Shown in pieces: positions 33,362 to 41,826 of a DNA stretch of 64,000 bases. The DNA is taken from positions 248,001 to 312,000 of the forward strand of contig JASBTZ010000008.1 of NCBI GenBank assembly GCA_030148165.1, given 5' to 3'. The DNA comes from Bacteroidota bacterium (GTDB taxonomy: Bacteria; Bacteroidota; Bacteroidia; Flavobacteriales_D; Crocinitomicaceae). The number at the start of each line of letters is the position of its first letter. Within the stretch, counting starts at the first letter, position 1. The notes under the pieces are model-generated. The model made no database searches, had not been told where the DNA came from, and saw nothing but the letters and a program-made list of their open reading frames with translations. The translations under genes were made by a program, and so were the position numbers.

Positions 33362-34576
33362 TTATCCGAACTTGACACGCAAGACTTCCATTTCCTGACT
33401 TATCTTTTCATCTAGTACTTTGGCATATACTTGTGTCGTTTGTAGCTTCCTATGACCTAATAATTTCGATACAGTTTCCATTGGAATACCATTCGACAAT
33501 GTTACTGTGGTAGCGTAGGTATGACGAGCTAAATGCGTGTGCAAAGGTTTTTTGATTTTACACAAATCTCCAACCTCTTTTAAGTAAGCATTCATTTTTT
33601 GATTGCTTGGAACTGGCAACAAAGTACCTGCAATACTTCTGCATGAGTGGTCTTTGTATTTGTTCAAAATATCTTCTGCCATTGGAAGCAATGGAATATG
33701 ACACGGCACATCTGTTTTTGCTCTGTGGGTGTATATCCATCTTCTGCCATCAATACCGATTTGAATGTTTGATTCTTTTAAGTTGGCAAGATCCTTATAA
33801 GCCAATCCGGTGTAACATTGAAAAAGAAACAGGTCTCTCACTACGGCAATTCGTTCAATAGGCAAGTCTTTGTCATGGAGCGAACGAAGTTCTTGCTCTG
33901 ATAGATAGCCACGATCGACCTGTTTCTGAGTAATCCTATAATTATAAAAGGGGTCTTTCCTGATATAATCATTTGCTAAAGCAATTCGGATAACCTTTTT
34001 CAATGCTTTAATGTGTTTCATTGCACTGTTGTGCTGACAAGCTGCAGTTGTCTTTAGATAGAACTCAAAACCAGTAATGAACTTGTTGTTTACTTCTGTG
34101 AGTGGTAAATCTTCATTGTGGTAATTGGTCTTCATAAACGTATTCAGATGCTTTAATGCAGCTTCAAAGCGTTGCAATGTAAGTGGTGAATATTCTTTGC
34201 CGACTAACATTTCCATGTTCTTGTTGTGTTCGGTAAAGAGTTCTTTCAATGTCCACTGCTTTTCTCCCAATCCTAAAAAGGAATTACGAAGCATCTTTGC
34301 TGTAATGGTTCTGCCTGATTCTTGCATTTGTCTGTGATGGTCATAAATCTGACCTCTAACGCTGTTGAGATAATCATTCAACTGCAACGCTTCATCACTT
34401 GTGCCTTTAGCTTTGTTCCTGGTAGTATCCCATAGTTTTGGGTTGATACTACGCTTCAATGAAATTTCTGCATTCTTACTGTTTACAGTAATTCTGAGAT
34501 AAACGGGTGCGTCTCCGTTCTTTAATAGTTTTGACCTTTTTACGTAAAAAAGTACTGAAAATGTTGATCGCTCCAT
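33362..34576 (-). CDS. Tyrosine recombinase/integrase of element B
   Basis: 404 residues, the same three-domain build as the element A integrase: an arm-binding N-terminus (FYVKRSKLLKNGDAPVYLRITV), a SAM-like core-binding domain (about 105-200), and a catalytic domain with FLFQCYTGLAYKDL, HTHLARHTYATTV and LGHRKLQTTQVYAKVLD carrying the H-x-x-R, second His and nucleophilic Tyr. It lies 235 bp from the intact tRNA-Asp gene, whose 3' end is the target site. Long stretches match the element A enzyme, which explains use of the same site by both. Confidence 0.9.
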   Translation of the reverse strand: MERSTFSVLFYVKRSKLLKNGDAPVYLRITVNSKNAEISLKRSINPKLWDTTRNKAKGTSDEALQLNDYLNSVRGQIYDHHRQMQESGRTITAKMLRNSFLGLGEKQWTLKELFTEHNKNMEMLVGKEYSPLTLQRFEAALKHLNTFMKTNYHNEDLPLTEVNNKFITGFEFYLKTTAACQHNSAMKHIKALKKVIRIALANDYIRKDPFYNYRITQKQVDRGYLSEQELRSLHDKDLPIERIAVVRDLFLFQCYTGLAYKDLANLKESNIQIGIDGRRWIYTHRAKTDVPCHIPLLPMAEDILNKYKDHSCRSIAGTLLPVPSNQKMNAYLKEVGDLCKIKKPLHTHLARHTYATTVTLSNGIPMETVSKLLGHRKLQTTQVYAKVLDEKISQEMEVLRVKFG

Positions 34577-34663
34577 GACCTAAAATTTATAAGTTAAACA
34601 TACAGCAACCGTTCAGAAACACAAAATGCAAAAGATTGAATATCAGTGCAATTACACCTTATT

Positions 34664-34736
34664 CGGTGGACTTTATGTTGAAAATCTATGTCCACCGATT
34701 TAACCACTGGCAAGTGGGTGAAATGAGGTGAAATGG
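34664..34736. repeat. Repeats between element B integrase and attachment site
   Basis: CGGTGGAC (34664-34671) and GTCCACCG (34690-34697) form an inverted repeat. GGTGAAATG occurs at 34718-34726 and 34728-34736, 10 bp apart. They occupy the same place as the GGTGACA repeats of element A and are candidate integrase arm sites. Confidence 0.5.
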
Positions 34737-34753
34737 AATGAAGGGAAAATAAA

Positions 34754-34778
34754 AAAGCCCTTCAAAATGAAGGGCTTT
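34754..34778. terminator. Terminator carried by element B, downstream of tRNA-Asp
   Basis: AAAGCCCTTCA and TGAAGGGCTTT pair perfectly around AAA, 30 bp beyond the tRNA 3' end on the minus strand. Because it lies inside the element end, the element supplies the tRNA terminator. Confidence 0.75.
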
Positions 34779-34808
34779 CGCTAAGTTGCTTGGATTTGCA
34801 ACTGTAAA

Positions 34809-34834
34809 AGCGGTCCGGACGGGACTCGAACCCG
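34809..34834 (-). other. Attachment-site copy within tRNA-Asp (right end of element B)
   Basis: Identical over 26 bases to 16916-16941. It covers the T-arm 3' side, acceptor strand and discriminator of the tRNA. Sequence identity stops exactly at both ends of this block. Confidence 0.85.
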
Positions 34835-34884
34835 CGACCCCATGCGTGACAGGCATGTATTCTAACCAACTGAACTACCGGACC
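34811..34884 (-). tRNA. tRNA-Asp (GTC), integration target
   Basis: Seventy-four bases on the minus strand, starting GGTCCGGTAGTTCAGTTGG. Acceptor GGTCCGG pairs with CCGGACC; anticodon stem CATGC/GCATG encloses loop CTGTCAC with anticodon GTC; the T-arm contains GGTTCGAGTCC. No CCA is encoded. The gene is complete because element B restores its 3' end. Confidence 0.95.
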
Positions 34885-35029
34885 AAGTTTCCGACCATTA
34901 AGGTGATGACAACAGTCATCTTGTGGAACTTGTTACACGCTTTTCGTTTAAAGCGTTGGCAAATATAATTCAAATTTCCATTTGCGACCAAAGCAATCAG
35001 GAAAAATATTTAAAAATTTACCATAAAAA

Positions 35030-35052
35030 AAGGAGGATCATCGACCCTCCTT
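35030..35052 (-). terminator. Terminator after the T9SS protein gene
   Basis: AAGGAGG and CCCTCCTT pair around an 8-base loop, and an A run on the + strand gives a T run on the minus strand, about 20 bp after the stop at 35074. Confidence 0.7.
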
Positions 35053-35073
35053 CCATATTATTCTTAATGAATA

Positions 35074-35829
35074 TTATTCTTTCACGAACTTAAGCACTTC
35101 AGTCTTACCATCGTAACTAATGTTGATGAAATACAATCCTTTGTCAACATCGTTAATATCCATGTGTAACTCAGGACCAGTAACCTCGTCATAGCGAGTC
35201 ACCAAAGTCCCTGTTGAACTGTACACAGAAACCGAGTTCACGTCAATTCCATTCAATCCATTTAACGTAACGACATCCTTTGCCGGGTTTGGATAGGCCA
35301 TAAACTTAGAATTGGTAATTGAAGATACGTTTGTCGTACAACTGGTAATTTGTATGTAATAGTAATCAACCACTGTCTGAGTAGGCTCACCTGCAGGATT
35401 ATCCGGTGTCATCCAAGCCTCTGTTGTAATAATTTGCTGGTAACTTCCTATGTCAGCTTGAGTAGGGTTTCCATTAATTGAAACGCATCCTGTTGTTCCG
35501 CCTTCAAATGCACATCCATCCGGTGGACTAATTGTGTTTTGTGCGTCGTAACATGCATATGTGAACCCAGGAGGTAATCCTGTCCAGCTTACAATATTAA
35601 CCGTATCAAAAACCATAGTAAATGGGAAGACGATCACGACAGTTGTATCGACAGGAACAATAATTGTTATTGTTTCATTGTATGGTTGGTCCGCACACGC
35701 TGCTGCCAATCCGGTCGCACTGTCTGGATAAACTCCTGGATCAGTGAATTGTGGATCCGGAGTGCATTGTGCATTGGCAGAAATGCCAGCTCCAAGAACC
35801 AAGACTAAAGAAAGTAGTAGTTTTTTCAT
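35074..35829 (-). CDS. Secreted T9SS-sorted protein, unknown function
   Basis: 251 residues: signal peptide (MKKLLLSLVLVLGAGISANA), then about 150 residues with four to six cysteines and a beta-rich pattern, then a 75-residue C-terminal sorting domain (YPNPAKDVVTLNGL...VSVYSSTGTLVTRYDE...KGLYFINISYDG...LKFVKE). That tail is the type A signal for export through the type IX secretion system and attachment to the surface. The middle (TIIVPVDTTVVIVFPFTMVFD, VNIVSWTGLPPGFTY) has no recognised enzyme motif. It is the first chromosomal gene beyond tRNA-Asp. Confidence 0.75.
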   Translation of the reverse strand: MKKLLLSLVLVLGAGISANAQCTPDPQFTDPGVYPDSATGLAAACADQPYNETITIIVPVDTTVVIVFPFTMVFDTVNIVSWTGLPPGFTYACYDAQNTISPPDGCAFEGGTTGCVSINGNPTQADIGSYQQIITTEAWMTPDNPAGEPTQTVVDYYYIQITSCTTNVSSITNSKFMAYPNPAKDVVTLNGLNGIDVNSVSVYSSTGTLVTRYDEVTGPELHMDINDVDKGLYFINISYDGKTEVLKFVKE

Positions 35830-36271
35830 TCTGATTTTTTTAAAAATAATAACCTAAAATACTTCTTTTTGAACGTAAACGGTTAAAAAGGGTTGAAAAT
35901 AAACGAACATCATAAAGTGAATTAGCTGTAAGTGAGTTAACCATCAACCTTGTGTAGTCGAAGTTGCTTGTTATTTTTAAACTTTGACTTAGATCCAGCG
36001 GTCTATTATCTATCAATTGAAACGAAAAACTCGTTCTTGTCAAAAAAGTTTATCGTTAAATAGATGGTTTTTAACAACAAAATCCAAATGCAAAAGAAGC
36101 TCTATGGGCTGCTTTTTTCATGACTTTCCGCTACTAAACCGATTTACTATTTTCTTAGCTAAAGTGAATAATTTAACATGTATATATAAAACTGTGAATT
36201 AGGTATTTAGGTGTTTTTTTCCCTTGTTTTAATCGTTATCTTGTATTGATTTTATACTACTAACAATTAAC
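35830..36271. other. Intergenic region between divergent T9SS genes
   Basis: About 440 bases with no supported gene. AT-rich; it must hold the promoters of the two divergent secreted-protein genes. No clear repeat or hairpin was seen. Confidence 0.4.
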
Positions 36272-37936
36272 ATGCGACACCTACTTCTAATTAGCGCTAT
36301 TCTCAGTACAGCATATAGCATCGCTCAGCATAATAATGAATTCTATAATGATGGGTCATTAGTTCATGTTCAGGCAGGAGCTGAAGTACATGTTTGGGGA
36401 GACGTGCATATGTATCAGGCGACTGGAGATCTTGAAAATTACGGGTTGATTAAAATGCAGGGAAATGCATATTCAGACAATTTGTTTCAACAAAGTGGTA
36501 CTGGAGTATTCCGTGTAGAAAATTCTGATGTTAACAATGGGGAACGTCAATTTATTTCGGGAAGCTATGCAGTAAGAGGAGGTCAGGCGATGACAGGCGT
36601 AAATGATGGATCATTTTACGATCTGGAATTAGCGAATGATCAGGGAATAGTCTATCTGGTAGGTACAGGCTATATTGCGGATGTGCGGCATAGCGTCGAT
36701 TTTTGGGCTGGTGCTAATCAAAACAGAATTTACACACACGATATTGGAATGATTGGAGCATATACTGATCCTGCTAATGGTGTTAATTACACAGGAATTT
36801 TTGGAATGATGAATCCAGATGCTGGTCTCAGTAACTTTATTAATAATACTGCAACGCTTAATGGAAACATGTCTGGTATTGACAACGGATATGTTCAGGG
36901 TAAACTCAGAAGGGCCATTGCAGCAGCGGGAGGAATCTATGGTTACCCACTTGGATTAGAACCTGCAGGTGCAGGAGCTCAAAGAGGATTTCAATACATT
37001 GAATTAGGTCCGGCGTTTAATAATTACGATGTCGTACTAAGTTATTTCCAGACAGCGAGTGACAATTCATTTGCTGTTCAGTTAGAATGTTCTGGTGAAA
37101 CAATGGATTATTTCGGTGGTCTTGATCACGGAGAATGGATGTTCTCTGATATCACAACGGTAGGAACAGGAACTTATCAGGTACAGGTATGGCCTCAGGA
37201 CGATAACTATATTATTGCACCTGTTTGGGGTATAACTAAAGATAACAGCTTCCAGGGTACTGCTAATCAGTGTGGACCGTCACCAGTCGGACTGTTACGA
37301 AGTGGATTTAACGCTTTCGCACTCAATCCAAGTGAATTTAATGTGGCTGCACCACTTTCAGCGTTGCCGGTACAGTTTGTTGATATTCATGCGGAAGGAA
37401 TTGTGGATCATATCAAAGTAACGTGGAATGTTGCTTCAGAATTAAATGTTAGTCATTACGAATTAGAACGCTCAGAAGACGGAATCACATTTGATCATGT
37501 AACGGATATTTCGGCTGTAGGGACTACTACAACGCCACAGACATACAGTTATGATGACTATGACGTAAGATATTTCCAACAGTATTACTACCGTGTTAGA
37601 AGTGTAGACTTCGATGGTTATTATGATTACACGCCTACTGTAGTGGCGAGTATTTCGAAAGAAATGGATGGATTTGATGAAAGCACAGTAAATGTGTATC
37701 CAAACCCATCGCAAAACAATTTCGTGATGTCAGTGTTATCAAACGATGACAGACAAATAGAGATGGCAATCTACAATGTAGTTGGTCAGATCGTTGAGCA
37801 TAAACAACTTTATATTTCAGAAGGGAATACAGTTATTAAGATAAATGCTGAGGATTGGGCGGTTGGTGTCTACAACATCGAACTGACAGATTTAGAAACA
37901 GGAAAGACAATAAACAAACGAATTATTAAACAATAG
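36272..37936 (+). CDS. Large T9SS-sorted cell-surface protein
   Basis: 554 residues. Signal peptide (MRHLLLISAILSTAYSIA), then a repetitive beta-rich region beginning FYNDGSLVHVQAGAEVHVWGDVHMYQATGDLENYGLI, a layout common in Bacteroidetes surface proteins. A fibronectin-like domain follows (VDHIKVTWNVASELNVSHYELERSEDG...YYRVRSVDFDG). The C-terminal type A sorting domain is NVYPNPSQNNFVMSVLSN...VVGQIVEHKQL...VGVYNIEL...KRIIKQ. No catalytic motif is visible. The next gene starts 4 bp after its stop, so the two are co-transcribed and may form one surface structure. Confidence 0.8.
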   Translation: MRHLLLISAILSTAYSIAQHNNEFYNDGSLVHVQAGAEVHVWGDVHMYQATGDLENYGLIKMQGNAYSDNLFQQSGTGVFRVENSDVNNGERQFISGSYAVRGGQAMTGVNDGSFYDLELANDQGIVYLVGTGYIADVRHSVDFWAGANQNRIYTHDIGMIGAYTDPANGVNYTGIFGMMNPDAGLSNFINNTATLNGNMSGIDNGYVQGKLRRAIAAAGGIYGYPLGLEPAGAGAQRGFQYIELGPAFNNYDVVLSYFQTASDNSFAVQLECSGETMDYFGGLDHGEWMFSDITTVGTGTYQVQVWPQDDNYIIAPVWGITKDNSFQGTANQCGPSPVGLLRSGFNAFALNPSEFNVAAPLSALPVQFVDIHAEGIVDHIKVTWNVASELNVSHYELERSEDGITFDHVTDISAVGTTTTPQTYSYDDYDVRYFQQYYYRVRSVDFDGYYDYTPTVVASISKEMDGFDESTVNVYPNPSQNNFVMSVLSNDDRQIEMAIYNVVGQIVEHKQLYISEGNTVIKINAEDWAVGVYNIELTDLETGKTINKRIIKQ

Positions 37937-37940
37937 AAGA

Positions 37941-39527
37941 ATGAAAAAGATAGTTCTATCAATTATCGCAATTAGCTTCGGAATAGGAGCGCAGGCTCAA
38001 AACGTAGGTATTGGAACTGCAACACCAACTGAAAAACTTCATGTTCAGGGTGGTGCAAGAGTTACCAGCTTATCTGGAGTAGGTAACAGACTGGTTCAAT
38101 CGAATGCTACCGGTGTTTTAAGTAATGTTGCCGACGGACCTGCGGGAATGTTTTTGACGACAAACGGAGCAGGTAGTTATACCTGGGCCGCTCCTGGAAG
38201 TGCAACCGCTGAAAATGGTTTGTATGTAGGTGGTGGTAATGTTCGAATGGGTGGTCCACTTATCGAGAACACTACCGTAACATTGGGAGCTTATCAACTT
38301 ACTTGGAACCTAAATGGTACAGGAGACTTTAATATTCAGGATGCTGGCGTTACTACTTTCCAGGTTCGTGATGACGGTATTTCATTCTTCGGAGATGATG
38401 TTTATTGGCGTGATATTGATGTGCTTGGAACAAATCTAATGAGTTTGATCGATGATGGTAATGATGGAAGATTGCGGATTTATGAGAATGGTGCCACTTC
38501 AGTGGATTTGGATGCGAATAGCTGGTTCATATTCAACGAGCAGGGATTGGATCGGGACTTCAGAGTTGAGTCTTCAGGAAATGCGAATCTCTTCTTTGTA
38601 AATGCAGGTGATAATGTAGCATCTTTCTCTGGTGTCAATTCGGCACCTTATGTGTTGGGAGCTGGTATTCCGGTTCACACCATGTATTACCCTATTGAGA
38701 TTGGTTCAGATGGAAATAGTGGAGACCAGGTTGCGATCGGTTATTATCGTGGATCTGACCCGGAAGTTAATCCTGAACAAACAGGTGGATGGGGTTACGT
38801 TGGATACGACGTGCTCGGTGCAGGTGAAGAATGGTGGAGAATGTATTCGAATGGTTACATTAACACATCACAAAGAGAAGTTAAAAGAGACATTCACACG
38901 ATCAATGAAGACAATGCGCTTGAGAATTATTTAGTGAATACGATTCGGAACATGAAGCCGTCACTTTATAATTATACTAATGAGCTCTCTGAACTGCAAC
39001 CGGGACTTGAGAACCACTACAGACCTGCTTTCAGAATAGGACTTATTGCAGATGAATCACCAGACTTCCTATTGGATGAAGGTTTCTCAGGAGTTGACAT
39101 CTACGGATTGGCTGCGTTAAGTTTAACAGGAGTTCAACATAACTTGAAAGAGATTGATGAATTGAAAGCTTCTAAAACTATTCAGGATTTCGGATCGGAA
39201 GCAATGAGCGGAACTGAAATGTGGGTTGACTTCACGGAAGACTTTGGTTCAGCAATTCCTGTTGTTACGGTAACTTCTAATAATCCGAACGTGGTTATTA
39301 GTGTTGTAGAGAAAAATGCAAATCAATTCAAGGTAATTGTTAATCAAGCTGTATCAGGACTACAAATTGATTGGATAGCAATGGCTAAGACCAAGTCAGC
39401 TAATGTTACCCCAGCACTTCCAAATGAATTGAAAGAAAAATTAGAAGTTCCGGAAGCGACTAAAGAACAGATTATTGAATTCTACGAGAATTTCGATGCG
39501 ACGATAAGTCCAAACGGAAAGAACTAA
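37941..39527 (+). CDS. Secreted fibre-like protein with endosialidase-chaperone (S74-like) C-terminal region
   Basis: 528 residues with a signal peptide (MKKIVLSIIAISFGIGAQAQ). The N-terminus NVGIGTATPTEKLHVQGGA is the conserved opening of Bacteroidetes and phage-like tail-fibre proteins. A long beta-rich stem follows. Around residues 312-400 lies SQREVKRDIHTINEDNALENYLVNTIRNMKPSLYNY...FRIGLIADESP, a match to the peptidase S74 intramolecular chaperone that helps trimeric fibres fold and then cleaves itself off. The usual N-terminal Ser of the domain would be the SQREVK serine. A further 110 residues after the chaperone region are unusual. No T9SS tail is evident. It pairs with the preceding surface-protein gene. 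Confidence 0.7.
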   Translation: MKKIVLSIIAISFGIGAQAQNVGIGTATPTEKLHVQGGARVTSLSGVGNRLVQSNATGVLSNVADGPAGMFLTTNGAGSYTWAAPGSATAENGLYVGGGNVRMGGPLIENTTVTLGAYQLTWNLNGTGDFNIQDAGVTTFQVRDDGISFFGDDVYWRDIDVLGTNLMSLIDDGNDGRLRIYENGATSVDLDANSWFIFNEQGLDRDFRVESSGNANLFFVNAGDNVASFSGVNSAPYVLGAGIPVHTMYYPIEIGSDGNSGDQVAIGYYRGSDPEVNPEQTGGWGYVGYDVLGAGEEWWRMYSNGYINTSQREVKRDIHTINEDNALENYLVNTIRNMKPSLYNYTNELSELQPGLENHYRPAFRIGLIADESPDFLLDEGFSGVDIYGLAALSLTGVQHNLKEIDELKASKTIQDFGSEAMSGTEMWVDFTEDFGSAIPVVTVTSNNPNVVISVVEKNANQFKVIVNQAVSGLQIDWIAMAKTKSANVTPALPNELKEKLEVPEATKEQIIEFYENFDATISPNGKN

Positions 39528-39547
39528 GATTTAATTAATAGATAGAA

Positions 39548-39575
39548 AAGGCTGAAATTACTTCAGCCTTTTTTT
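39548..39575 (+). terminator. Terminator of the surface-protein operon
   Basis: AAGGCTGAA and TTCAGCCTT pair around ATTAC, followed by a T run, 20 bp after the stop of the S74-like gene. Confidence 0.85.
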
Positions 39576-39654
39576 ATTGCCGGGCGGATGTCCCCAATCC
39601 CAAAAAGAAAAGCTTGTCATATTTATAGTAATATTGCAATGGCAAGATTTGTGA

Positions 39655-40740
39655 ATGAGCGACAAACTTTACGATCATATTTTTATTGGAGCAGGACCTA
39701 TTTCTATTCTGGAAGCTTTATCCAAAAAGGCGGAAGGAAAATCTGTTTTGGTAATTGATCGAGCAGCAAGGATTGGAGGAGCGTGGGGAACAACGATTCT
39801 ACCAAATGGGGAAGACGTGGAGATCGGATGTCATATTTGGTCCATTTCCAAGCCAGTATTTCGATTCATTGATAATTATCTGGAGCTCGACATGAAGCCT
39901 CTGAAACCGCAACCGGTTATTTATAAGAATGGAAAAGATATACAGTACGACTGGAAGTCAAATGTATTAACGATGCGCAGGATGCTTACTAATCTCAAGC
40001 ATGGACAATTAAAGCGTTTGATTATCGATTGGAAGTCGCCAGCATATCGCGTTGCATTCATCCCGTCTAAATACTTGTATCCGGTTAAGGGAGCCAGTAC
40101 TTTCTCCAAAGCACTTGAAACTAAAGCGAGACAACATGACCTAACAGTCTTACTGAAAACAGAAATCGAAGAAATCAGGGATCAGGGAGAGTATGTAGAT
40201 ATCATAACGACTGATGGTTCTAGCACACGCTGTAAAGAGGTTCACATTACTTCCGTTTCAAATGTAGGACGGTACAGTACGCCAAGCAAATCTTTCACCC
40301 CAAAGCTGAATGTATCGAATTTCATACATGTACATTTTGAACTATCAGATGCACAAGGGAAGAAAATCTCTTATGTTCGTTGGGTTGAAGACGATGTCAT
40401 TCACAGAATTAGTGACATTACAAATCAAGCTAAATCGGATGTAGAGCGATTAATAATCGTTGGAGTTTATCAGGAGGCATATGAAAGTAGTTCAGAGGAA
40501 GAGCTTCAGAAAAGGATTATGGTCAAACTTCGCGAAAATAATTTCATCGGTGAATCGACAGCGCTTACAAACTGGCAGTTCAATATTTTTCCGACGAACT
40601 ATATGGACAGAGCAGAATTTGATTCTATTGAGGATGCATTTAATGGAAAACTAAAAATCCTGCCTTCTACCGATTTGATTTACGGAATGCACCACAGACT
40701 TAAGGATTGGAATCGATTACTTCTGAGCAGCGGCAAATAA
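39655..40740 (+). CDS. FAD-dependent oxidoreductase-like protein
   Basis: 361 residues. The N-terminal nucleotide-binding motif HIFIGAGPISILEAL and the following VLVIDRAARIGGAWGT (GxGxxG-like and GG doublet) belong to the flavin amine oxidase/UDP-galactopyranose mutase/protoporphyrinogen oxidase superfamily. KGASTFSKALETKARQHDLTVLLKTEIEEI is the usual second FAD segment. Near the C-terminus FPTNYMDRAEFDSI and DLIYGMHHRLKDWNRLL are family-like but not diagnostic, so the substrate cannot be named. No signal or membrane segment. Its 3' end overlaps that of the convergent methyltransferase by 24 bp. Confidence 0.7.
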   Translation: MSDKLYDHIFIGAGPISILEALSKKAEGKSVLVIDRAARIGGAWGTTILPNGEDVEIGCHIWSISKPVFRFIDNYLELDMKPLKPQPVIYKNGKDIQYDWKSNVLTMRRMLTNLKHGQLKRLIIDWKSPAYRVAFIPSKYLYPVKGASTFSKALETKARQHDLTVLLKTEIEEIRDQGEYVDIITTDGSSTRCKEVHITSVSNVGRYSTPSKSFTPKLNVSNFIHVHFELSDAQGKKISYVRWVEDDVIHRISDITNQAKSDVERLIIVGVYQEAYESSSEEELQKRIMVKLRENNFIGESTALTNWQFNIFPTNYMDRAEFDSIEDAFNGKLKILPSTDLIYGMHHRLKDWNRLLLSSGK

Positions 40741-41397
40741 TATATACTTCCAACTCCCCGGAATGATCGGACTAATAGATCGATCAATGCTGCCTAAAAT
40801 TCTTCTTTGTTTTTCACTTCGACCAAACGTGGCAAAAAAACCATGAGATTTATATTCGACAACACTAAATCTATCAAGCAATTTATTTGTTTGGTGATAT
40901 TTCGGATAACACCAATATCCTGACCAATTGGTAAATTTTTTCCGAACAACAGTGTGCAATTTAGTTGCCTCCAGGTTTTCCGCAAAAAGTAAATAACCTC
41001 CGGGTTTTAAAATTCTGTACAATTCGGAGATTGCTTGCTCTTGTCTTTCAATGCTTCCGAGTCCACCAATAACGGATTTAAACATCACGATGTCATACGT
41101 ATTGTCCGGTGCGGAAATTTGTGTGATGTCTTCTTTTGCGTAACTGATCTTTTCAGAAAGACCATATTTCTTATGTAGCTCTTGTGTTGTTTCGGGAAAT
41201 TCATTGTAATCAGTACAAACAACATCAGCTCCCTGGCTAGCCAGCCATAAAGATAAACCGCCTTCGCGCTCACCAAAGGTCATTGTTCTTTTGCCATCAA
41301 ACTCTTTGATGTATCTTTTCCAGAAGGGAATGGCTTTTGACCAATTCCTTATATCCCACTGAATGACATCATTAATGAATGAGGGTGATTTATTCAA
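40717..41397 (-). CDS. Class I SAM-dependent methyltransferase
   Basis: 226 residues. Rossmann-like motif I is weak (RTMTFGEREGGLSLWLASQGADVVCTD, GEREGG in place of GxGxG), with the acidic residue at the end of strand 2 present; the later YDIVMFKSVIGGLGS and LKPGGYLLFAEN are classic motifs of the Methyltransf_11 family. It is short and soluble, and the C-terminus is basic. The acceptor is unknown; a small molecule or glycan is possible given the neighbouring FAD protein. It is convergent with, and overlaps, that gene, and is divergent from the arsenic operon, 85 bp away. Confidence 0.75.
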   Translation of the reverse strand: MNKSPSFINDVIQWDIRNWSKAIPFWKRYIKEFDGKRTMTFGEREGGLSLWLASQGADVVCTDYNEFPETTQELHKKYGLSEKISYAKEDITQISAPDNTYDIVMFKSVIGGLGSIERQEQAISELYRILKPGGYLLFAENLEATKLHTVVRKKFTNWSGYWCYPKYHQTNKLLDRFSVVEYKSHGFFATFGRSEKQRRILGSIDRSISPIIPGSWKYILFAAAQK

Positions 41398-41460
41398 ATT
41401 AACTGTGTTTTGTTCTAATTCCTGATTGGTAAGATATATATTTTCATATTAGATTGAATT

Positions 41461-41476
41461 ATCGTAATATTGCGAT
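41461..41476 (+). promoter_or_regulatory. Candidate ArsR operator of the arsenic operon
   Basis: ATCGTAATATTGCGAT is an inverted repeat matching at 7 of 8 positions per half, lying only 6 bp before the ATG of the ArsR gene. TATATTTT upstream (about 41436) resembles the -7 consensus with one mismatch. As in the metal cluster, the repressor site sits right on the start region. Confidence 0.55.
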
Positions 41477-41482
41477 GAATTT

Positions 41483-41815
41483 ATGGGTTTAACAAAAACA
41501 GATCTCTTTACAAGCGAGCAAAATGATATGGCTTTATTAGCTAAGGCATTCGCACATCCCGCTAGAATAGCGATATTGCAATACCTGCTTAAAGCAGATG
41601 CTTGCATTAATTCGGATTTGGTTCAGGAGCTGGGATTAGCTCAGGCGACTATCAGTCAGCACTTAAAAGAATTAAAATCAGCCGGGTTGATTCAAGGCAC
41701 CATAGAAGGAGTGTCCATGTCTTACTGCATTGATGGCGAAAAATGGAGTCAGGCAAAAGAAACCTTTAACGAACTATTTGATCAACATTTAGCTTGTGGA
41801 GATGATTGTTGTTAA
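41483..41815 (+). CDS. arsR: ArsR-family repressor of the arsenic operon
   Basis: 110 residues with a winged HTH (HPARIAILQYLLKADACINSDLVQELGLAQATISQHLKELKSAGLI). Cys near the DNA-binding helix (KADACINSD) and the C-terminal HLACGDDCC provide thiols that could bind arsenite. It is the first gene of a five-gene operon with DUF6428, an MBL lipoprotein, ArsC and an aquaglyceroporin. Repression of the operon and release by As(III) are inferred from family and context. Confidence 0.85.
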   Translation: MGLTKTDLFTSEQNDMALLAKAFAHPARIAILQYLLKADACINSDLVQELGLAQATISQHLKELKSAGLIQGTIEGVSMSYCIDGEKWSQAKETFNELFDQHLACGDDCC

Positions 41816-41826
41816 TTGAAATTATT

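Larger units (their letters stand above)
16916..34834. mobile_element. Integrative element B in tRNA-Asp carrying the RM-Argonaute-HEPN-RT operon
   Basis: About 17.9 kb between perfect 26-bp copies of the tRNA-Asp 3' end. The tyrosine integrase (33362-34576) sits next to the intact tRNA. The other mobility genes are an unknown protein, an excisionase-like HTH and a BT4734/DUF3987 protein. No relaxase, coupling protein or mating-pore genes are visible, so the element is not self-transmissible by known means and would need a helper. The cargo is a six-gene defence-like operon, a structured non-coding block and three small genes of unknown function. Confidence 0.85.
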
